The notes beneath the pieces are model-generated. The model searched no databases. It saw only the letters and a list, made by a program, of their open reading frames with translations, and was not told the DNA's origin. The translations under genes were made by a program, and so were the position numbers. This document shows positions 37,837-39,874 of a stretch of DNA of 39,874 nt, one piece after another (within the stretch, counting starts at the first letter, position 1; the number at the start of each line of letters is the position of its first letter). The DNA is taken from IMG/VR virus record IMGVR_UViG_3300047510_001154, positions 1-39,874 of that record. One strand, 5' to 3'. The DNA is from a virus.

Positions 37837-38442
37837 ATGGCAACAACAAAGTATTGGGCACTAGTTTACAGACAAACTCACCTTGACGAGGGTTATTTCT
37901 ATCGTAAGGTTGCCAACGTTGTTCCTACCTCAGAAAAGTGGGAAGCAGATCAACTGGCAACATGGATCGAAGTCACTGGAGATTTAAAAACATCCATGAC
38001 TGATTCATCCGATACTAGAATCGTCGATGATCAGAGAACTAGATACGATTTTGTATCTAAAACTTGGAATGCAGTTTTTGTTAAACCAAAAGTTGCAGAA
38101 CTTACTCCTAACGATCCTCAACAACATGCATTTGAAAATGCTCTTTCTGCAAAAGAAAGACTTCTAAAGGAAGCGGCGATTCGTAAAAAAGTAAGGGACA
38201 TTACTCCTGGATTTTCCGAAGCTATTGATGCATATGTTGAAGAACTAAATAATCTTGAGATCGTAAAAGGTCAAGTTTCTGATATTGTTTGGCCTATTCA
38301 ACCATGGTCAACTTCGAACACTCCAAATCACGAAGCAAAACTTGCTGGTGATTCTGGAGTATACTCGAAACATTATGCACAAACTGAATTTGCTCCTGGT
38401 GTAACACCTAGATTTAGCTCAGAGGGATACGTTAATGGCTAG
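37837..38442 (+). CDS. Tail-fibre-assembly-like partner protein, copy 2
   Basis: 201 residues, AGGAG just before ATG. N-terminal beta-rich part (KYWALVYRQTHLDEGYFYRK), then a long helical region (FENALSAKERLLKEAAIRKK, AIDAYVEELNNLEIVKGQ) in the position of the chaperone motif, though without the strict R-D-x-L-L form. It overlaps the next gene by 8 bp. Assignment depends mainly on context. Confidence 0.5.
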   Translation: MATTKYWALVYRQTHLDEGYFYRKVANVVPTSEKWEADQLATWIEVTGDLKTSMTDSSDTRIVDDQRTRYDFVSKTWNAVFVKPKVAELTPNDPQQHAFENALSAKERLLKEAAIRKKVRDITPGFSEAIDAYVEELNNLEIVKGQVSDIVWPIQPWSTSNTPNHEAKLAGDSGVYSKHYAQTEFAPGVTPRFSSEGYVNG

Positions 38443-39199
38443 AAATTTATATTCTGCTTCCACTTATCAAGACGCTTGTGGTAGGTGTATTGATGACAAC
38501 GATAAGACAGGTTGTCAGATTCGGTGTGTCCGTATGGTTGACTTCTGCGAAGCAGGAAGTTATACCTGGACTGTTCCTACTGGTGTAAGTAGAATGGTCA
38601 TCGAAGCCTGGGGTGGCGGCGGTGGTGGATCTGCTCGTTGCTGCTGTGATTGCTATCACCATGGTCACGGTGGATCTGGTGGTGGTTATAGTGCCGTTTG
38701 TATTTCTACTACTGCTGGGTGTCAGTACACTGTTTGTGTGGGACGTGGTGGTAATGAAGACGTAACTGGTAAGTTAGGTCGCCACTGGTGCTGCTGGGGT
38801 AAAGACGGCGAAACTTCTTATGTAACTGGATATAATCTTTCTTCTTTCTGTGCTACCGGTGGCGGTGGTGCAGACATGGCTGGAAACGGTTGTTATGGTC
38901 ACTGCGGTTGCCACTCCAATCAACCTGGATGTGGATCTGGCGGAACCATTTATGGAAATGGTGCAGTCGGTGGACAAACTGGATACTCTGATGCTCAATA
39001 TTATTCGATTGGTTGGGCTGGTGGAGCAGCATTTACTGCTGGTACAAAGTGGTTTTCTCATGAGCACTGCTGCCAGTGTCGCCCTGGTGACCCTGGTCAC
39101 CTTCCTGGCGGCGGTGGCGATGGCCCCCGCAACTACAACTGTTGCTGCTATCAGGCTGGTAACGGTGGTACTGGTCTTGTCCGCATTAGATTTGAATAA
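38435..39199 (+). CDS. Glycine/cysteine-rich adhesin-like protein, copy 3
   Basis: 254 residues with about 25 Cys. YTWTVPTGVSRMVIEAWGGG is the shared signature; RCCCDC, NCCCYQ and HCCQC are the Cys clusters. Ends LVRIRFE. Extra N-terminal Cys (DACGRCIDDNDKTGCQIRC) distinguish it. Divergence from copies 1 and 2 outside the signature suggests different ligands. Confidence 0.65.
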   Translation: MARNLYSASTYQDACGRCIDDNDKTGCQIRCVRMVDFCEAGSYTWTVPTGVSRMVIEAWGGGGGGSARCCCDCYHHGHGGSGGGYSAVCISTTAGCQYTVCVGRGGNEDVTGKLGRHWCCWGKDGETSYVTGYNLSSFCATGGGGADMAGNGCYGHCGCHSNQPGCGSGGTIYGNGAVGGQTGYSDAQYYSIGWAGGAAFTAGTKWFSHEHCCQCRPGDPGHLPGGGGDGPRNYNCCCYQAGNGGTGLVRIRFE

Positions 39200-39207
39200 G
39201 GAGAACA

Positions 39208-39720
39208 ATGGCAAAGTTTGGTTTAATGCTTCAGGAAGCGAACGGTTATTGTTTTAACACCTGGGCTTATAGAGAAAACGAAGAACCACCTGCAGAGGCA
39301 ATTCCTGAAGGTGTAAGATTCGTTTGGATCACTGATGAGCATCCTCAGTGGGAACAAGCATATAGAATTTGTGTCGATGATGACACAGAAGGTGAATCAC
39401 CTTGGGCAGAATACCTGGGCCCTAGTACAAATGGTGGCCCAAAGTATGACTTTGCCACTGGTACTTTTACGTTCCCTAAAATTAATAGAACTGAAACTCT
39501 TTTAGAAGAGTGCCGTAGAATTCGCGATGAACAACTTGATGCCAGTGATTATTTCATGCTTCTCGATGATGTTCCTGAGACCATGATGAATGCAGTAATT
39601 GCATGGAGACAAGAACTCAGAGAAATGCCTGGTAAAGTTGAGAGTGGTGAGTGGACTCACAGTAGAGATATTATTTTCTCTACTCCCCCAACTGGTCTAT
39701 TCAATCACGTAAAACTCTGA
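39208..39720 (+). CDS. Tail-fibre-assembly-like partner protein, copy 3
   Basis: 170 residues, AGGAG upstream. The C-terminal EECRRIRDEQLDASDYFMLL and MMNAVIAWRQELREMPGKV form the classic R-D-x-x-L-x-x-S-D-Y ... W-R-x-x-L-R assembly-chaperone motif, the clearest of the three. The stop codon abuts the stop of a convergent gene on the other strand. Confidence 0.65.
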   Translation: MAKFGLMLQEANGYCFNTWAYRENEEPPAEAIPEGVRFVWITDEHPQWEQAYRICVDDDTEGESPWAEYLGPSTNGGPKYDFATGTFTFPKINRTETLLEECRRIRDEQLDASDYFMLLDDVPETMMNAVIAWRQELREMPGKVESGEWTHSRDIIFSTPPTGLFNHVKL

Positions 39721-39874
39721 TTAAATAGAACCAAAGAAGAATGCAACAGCCGCACTCTCTGCAGCCTCGTTTTTAACGTACTGCACAGAGGCGGCTCTTT
39801 GAGTATCTGCTGCTCCTGTACGAACGTCTGGTGTATCAGCAGTTAATCTGACTGCTTGATTGAATGTAGCAACA
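39721..39874 (-). CDS. Convergent gene, C-terminal part only (probable structural protein)
   Basis: On the - strand an open frame enters from the right edge and ends at TAA (complement of 39721-39723). The ~50 visible residues begin VATFNQAVRLTADTPDVRTG and end AESAAVAFFFGSI. The FFFGSI end recalls the FSGSI end of the giant fibre protein. No spacer and no terminator lie between it and the + strand gene. It is the only - strand gene detected. Confidence 0.55.
   Translation of the reverse strand, partial: VATFNQAVRLTADTPDVRTGAADTQRAASVQYVKNEAAESAAVAFFFGSI

Overview
The window reads as part of a T4-like cyanophage genome (a cyanomyovirus, probably infecting marine Synechococcus). The case rests on intact psbA and psbD genes, two high-light-inducible (hli) genes, a plant-type ferredoxin, a TalC transaldolase, a ribonucleotide reductase small subunit, five tRNA genes, T4-type late promoter octamers (NATAAATA), several 2-oxoglutarate/Fe(II) oxygenases and large tail-fibre-like proteins. 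Nearly everything lies on the + strand, tightly packed with stop/start overlaps.

Layout. (1) 1-5307: end of nrdB, a lysine-rich probable structural protein, a GIY-YIG-like nuclease, talC, a tRNA block (Thr, Arg, Gly, Asn, Val) interleaved with small genes, and two 2OG oxygenases. (2) 5292-5531: a repetitive, hairpin-rich non-coding segment ending in a combined terminator and promoter. (3) 5559-16901: one probable operon of 16 overlapping or abutting genes for sugar-nucleotide and glycan metabolism: GDP-mannose 3,5-epimerase-like enzyme, glycosyltransferases of several families, split heptose kinase/nucleotidyltransferase, HAD phosphatase, cupin and methyltransferases. (4) 17057-18959: small outer-membrane-like protein, hli, ferredoxin, peroxiredoxin, second hli. 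(5) 19029-23625: cell-wall enzymes (RlpA-like, C39-like peptidase, GH24 lysozyme, a second lysozyme type), a two-helix holin-like protein and an autotransporter-like protein. (6) 23883-27428: psbA, a restriction-endonuclease-like gene, a Mom-like gene, psbD and a 43-codon gene. (7) 27451-39874: a 2OG oxygenase, two giant tail-fibre-like proteins, then a three-fold repeat of a two-gene module (glycine/cysteine-rich adhesin-like protein plus tail-fibre-assembly-like partner), ending against a convergent partial gene on the - strand.

How it fits together: psbA, psbD, hli, ferredoxin and talC support host photosynthesis and pentose-phosphate flux during infection. The glycan operon probably changes a surface or virion glycan. 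The wall enzymes serve entry or lysis, and the right end builds host-recognition structures.

Most notable observations: a textbook -1 frameshift signal (CCCAAAG, 6-nt spacer, 10-bp stem) that would fuse the C39-like peptidase to the GH24 lysozyme; six junctions where a consensus promoter and an intrinsic-terminator-like hairpin interlock; a PD-(D/E)XK nuclease paired with a Mom-like DNA-modifier homologue between psbA and psbD; a tandem hairpin repeat with compensatory base changes; and the triplicated adhesin/chaperone-like module. All functional calls come from reading sequence motifs; no database search was run.
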